This document shows positions 59,222-60,842 of a DNA stretch of 60,842 nt, in pieces. Each line of letters begins with the position of its first letter. Position 1 is the stretch's first letter. The stretch lies in NCBI RefSeq assembly GCF_004123845.1, contig NZ_NBDP01000037.1, positions 1 to 60,842 of the forward strand, in the 5' to 3' direction. The notes beneath the pieces were generated by a model. The model saw nothing but the letters and a program-made list of their open reading frames with translations, searched no databases and was not told the origin of the DNA. Position numbers and translations under genes: made by a program. Source of the DNA: Allobosea sp. Tri-44. Lineage in GTDB: Bacteria > Pseudomonadota > Alphaproteobacteria > Rhizobiales > Beijerinckiaceae.

Positions 59222-60842
59222 ATGCCCGCAGACCACGGCCCGATGCGCACGATCCGACGTTCCTCATCGCTGATCGACCGCCTGCCCGATCCGGTGCGCG
59301 AGTTCCTGTCGCGCCGCGCCGCCGAGATCGGCGGCATGGCGATGCTCGCGCTGATGGTCGCTGTCGCGGTCGCCCTCGCCACCTGGTCGGTGGACGATCC
59401 CAGCCTCAACAACGCCACGCGCGGCACCGTGCGCAACCTGCTCGGCCGGCCGGGCGCGATGATCGCCGATCTCGCCATGCAGTTGCTCGGCCTCGGCGTG
59501 GTCGCACTGCTGCTGCCGCCACTGCTCTGGTCGCTCAGGCTGATCCGCTTCCATCTCTTCGATCGCAGCGCGCTCAAGCTCGTGCTCTGGGTGATCGGCA
59601 TCGTCTCGACCGCCGCGGTAGCGAGCGCCCTGCCGGCAACCCCGCGCTGGCCCCTGCCGACCGGCATGGGCGGTGTGATCGGCGACGCATTGCTGCATGG
59701 CACCCGCAACATCGTCGGGCTCTCCGGCACTGCACTCGGCGGCCTCGTCGCCTTCGTCTTCGCCGGTATCGCCATCCTCTCGGTCACGGCAGCGGCCGGC
59801 TTCGGCCTCGTCACCGACGCCGATCCCGAGCTCGACAGCGACGATGACCCGGCCTGGGCCGATTCGGAGGACCGCCGCGACGACGAGCCGGGCCTGTCGG
59901 TGATCCTGATTGGCTGGCTCGCCCATGGTGCCATGGCGCTGAAGGCCGCGATCATGCGCCGTCTGCCGCGGCCGCCACAGCCGGCCTCGGCGAGCGCCGG
60001 CTCGGTGCCCGCGCCGGTGCAGACCGGCCGGGTTCGCCGCGAACCGAACTTTGCCGGCGGCCCGGAGCCTTACCGGTCACCTGTCGTTGCGCCCGAACTC
60101 GCGCGCGCGGCCGTCAGGCCCAAAGCGAACGCTCCCGCGGCCTATGACGACGACGAGCCGTTCGAGGCGCAGGACGTGCGCGACCTCAACGCGCCGCGCG
60201 TCACGCCGCCGCTCAGCGCCCCCAAGCCGGGCAAGCGGCTGACGCGCGAGGCGCAGCCCTCACTGCTCGACCGCGACACCTTCGAACTGCCGCCGTTGAC
60301 CTACCTCGCCGAGCCGAAGAAGCTGCCGGCCAACACCGTCTCGACCGACGCGCTGGAGCAGAACGCCACCCTGCTCGAAGGCGTGCTCGAGGATTTCGGC
60401 GTGCGCGGCGAGATCAGCCAGGTTCGGCCCGGCCCGGTGGTGACGCTTTACGAACTCGAGCCCGCTCCGGGCACCAAGTCCTCTCGCGTGATTTCGCTTG
60501 CGGACGACATTGCGCGGTCGATGAGCGCGATCTCGGCGCGTGTTGCGGTTGTGCAGGGCAAGAACGCGATCGGCATCGAACTGCCCAACGCCAAGCGCGA
60601 GACCGTCTTCCTGCGCGAATTGCTCGCCAGCCAGGATTTCGAGGGCACCAAGCACAAGCTCGCGCTCTGCCTCGGCAAGACCATCGGCGGCGAGCCGGTG
60701 ATCGCCGATCTGGCGCGCATGCCGCATCTGCTCGTCGCCGGCACCACCGGCTCGGGCAAGTCGGTCGCGATCAACACCATGATCCTGTCGATCCTCTACC
60801 GGCTGAAGCCGGAGGAGTGCCGGCTGATCATGGTCGACCCCA
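59222..60842 (+). CDS. ftsK: DNA translocase FtsK, N-terminal part (cut by window end)
   Basis: The first 540 residues of FtsK, a hexameric ATP-driven DNA pump at the septum that helps resolve and sort chromosomes. Four membrane segments (roughly 40-60, 82-108, 120-140, 164-185) are followed by a Pro/Ala/acidic linker and the start of the motor: 'LPANTVSTDALEQNATLLEGVLEDFGVRGEI', 'RPGPVVTLYELEPAPGTK', Walker A GTTGSGKS (507-514, K513) and the beginning of Walker B at the window's last bases ('LIMVDP'). Start is uncertain between 59222 and an in-frame ATG at 59243. Confidence 0.95.
   Translation, partial: MPADHGPMRTIRRSSSLIDRLPDPVREFLSRRAAEIGGMAMLALMVAVAVALATWSVDDPSLNNATRGTVRNLLGRPGAMIADLAMQLLGLGVVALLLPPLLWSLRLIRFHLFDRSALKLVLWVIGIVSTAAVASALPATPRWPLPTGMGGVIGDALLHGTRNIVGLSGTALGGLVAFVFAGIAILSVTAAAGFGLVTDADPELDSDDDPAWADSEDRRDDEPGLSVILIGWLAHGAMALKAAIMRRLPRPPQPASASAGSVPAPVQTGRVRREPNFAGGPEPYRSPVVAPELARAAVRPKANAPAAYDDDEPFEAQDVRDLNAPRVTPPLSAPKPGKRLTREAQPSLLDRDTFELPPLTYLAEPKKLPANTVSTDALEQNATLLEGVLEDFGVRGEISQVRPGPVVTLYELEPAPGTKSSRVISLADDIARSMSAISARVAVVQGKNAIGIELPNAKRETVFLRELLASQDFEGTKHKLALCLGKTIGGEPVIADLARMPHLLVAGTTGSGKSVAINTMILSILYRLKPEECRLIMVDP

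Overview
The window is ordinary, densely packed, high-GC (about two thirds G+C by eye) alphaproteobacterial chromosome. The gene set points to Hyphomicrobiales: AcpXL/LpxXL very-long-chain fatty acid genes, the large 180-kDa-type NAD-glutamate dehydrogenase, the F1-ATPase inhibitor zeta subunit, DUF2794, DUF1223, an IalB-like protein and Rhizobiales-type intergenic palindromes. A Bosea-like organism is my best guess, from memory of the protein sequences and not from a search. I see no complete mobile element, prophage, CRISPR array, tRNA or rRNA.

Layout. 0.45-6.1 kb: M23 envelope peptidase, AEC transporter, GluQRS (minus), AlkA-like glycosylase, HpcH/HpaI aldolase (minus). 6.2-10.2 kb: ATPase zeta (minus) divergent from a purine operon, purC - lipoprotein - purS - GNAT - purQ - hypothetical, mostly joined by 4-bp stop/start overlaps. 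10.2-13.8 kb: cytochrome c maturation genes ccmA, B, C, D, G on the minus strand, split between ccmB and ccmC by a divergent pair of small unknown genes. 14.0-16.7 kb: aconitase acnA, ending in a clear terminator. 16.9-23.2 kb: acpXL - fabZXL - fabF2XL - fabF1XL - SDR reductase - MDR reductase - lpxXL, which builds the very-long-chain hydroxy-acyl chain of lipid A and attaches it. 23.2-36.5 kb: DUF1223, lemA/TPM operon, gamma-glutamyltransferase, rlmN, an IalB-like protein, several oxidoreductases, a LysR/Tat-SDR divergent pair, an HExxH protein and YciB. 36.5-43.2 kb: ftsY, RluA-type synthase, a DUF6875-like/CelD-like pair, pterin dehydratase, ThpR, aldo/keto reductase and a GDSL esterase. 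43.3-47.6 kb: YbbA/YbbP ABC system and a Bax-inhibitor-1 protein. 47.7-54.2 kb: DUF2794, a possible sRNA, an AhpD-like protein, NAD-GDH and Trm112-like. 54.3-58.7 kb: UbiH-type hydroxylase, TesB, and glnK-amtB behind a likely sigma-54 promoter. The window ends inside ftsK.

Points most worth following: (1) FabF2XL has lost the ketosynthase cysteine and one catalytic histidine, so FabF1XL/FabF2XL looks like a ketosynthase/chain-length-factor pair. (2) The same cluster carries a ketoreductase and an MDR protein without catalytic zinc ligands, so it may encode a complete elongation cycle. (3) Three intergenic sites resemble ParB-binding parS, suggesting an origin-proximal region. (4) The ccm cluster is interrupted by a small ribbon-helix-helix-like gene and a divergent 75-codon gene around a palindromic AT-rich spacer. 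(5) A terminated, structured, gene-free 118-nt stretch may be an sRNA. (6) A 51-codon open frame overlaps the purC start codon.
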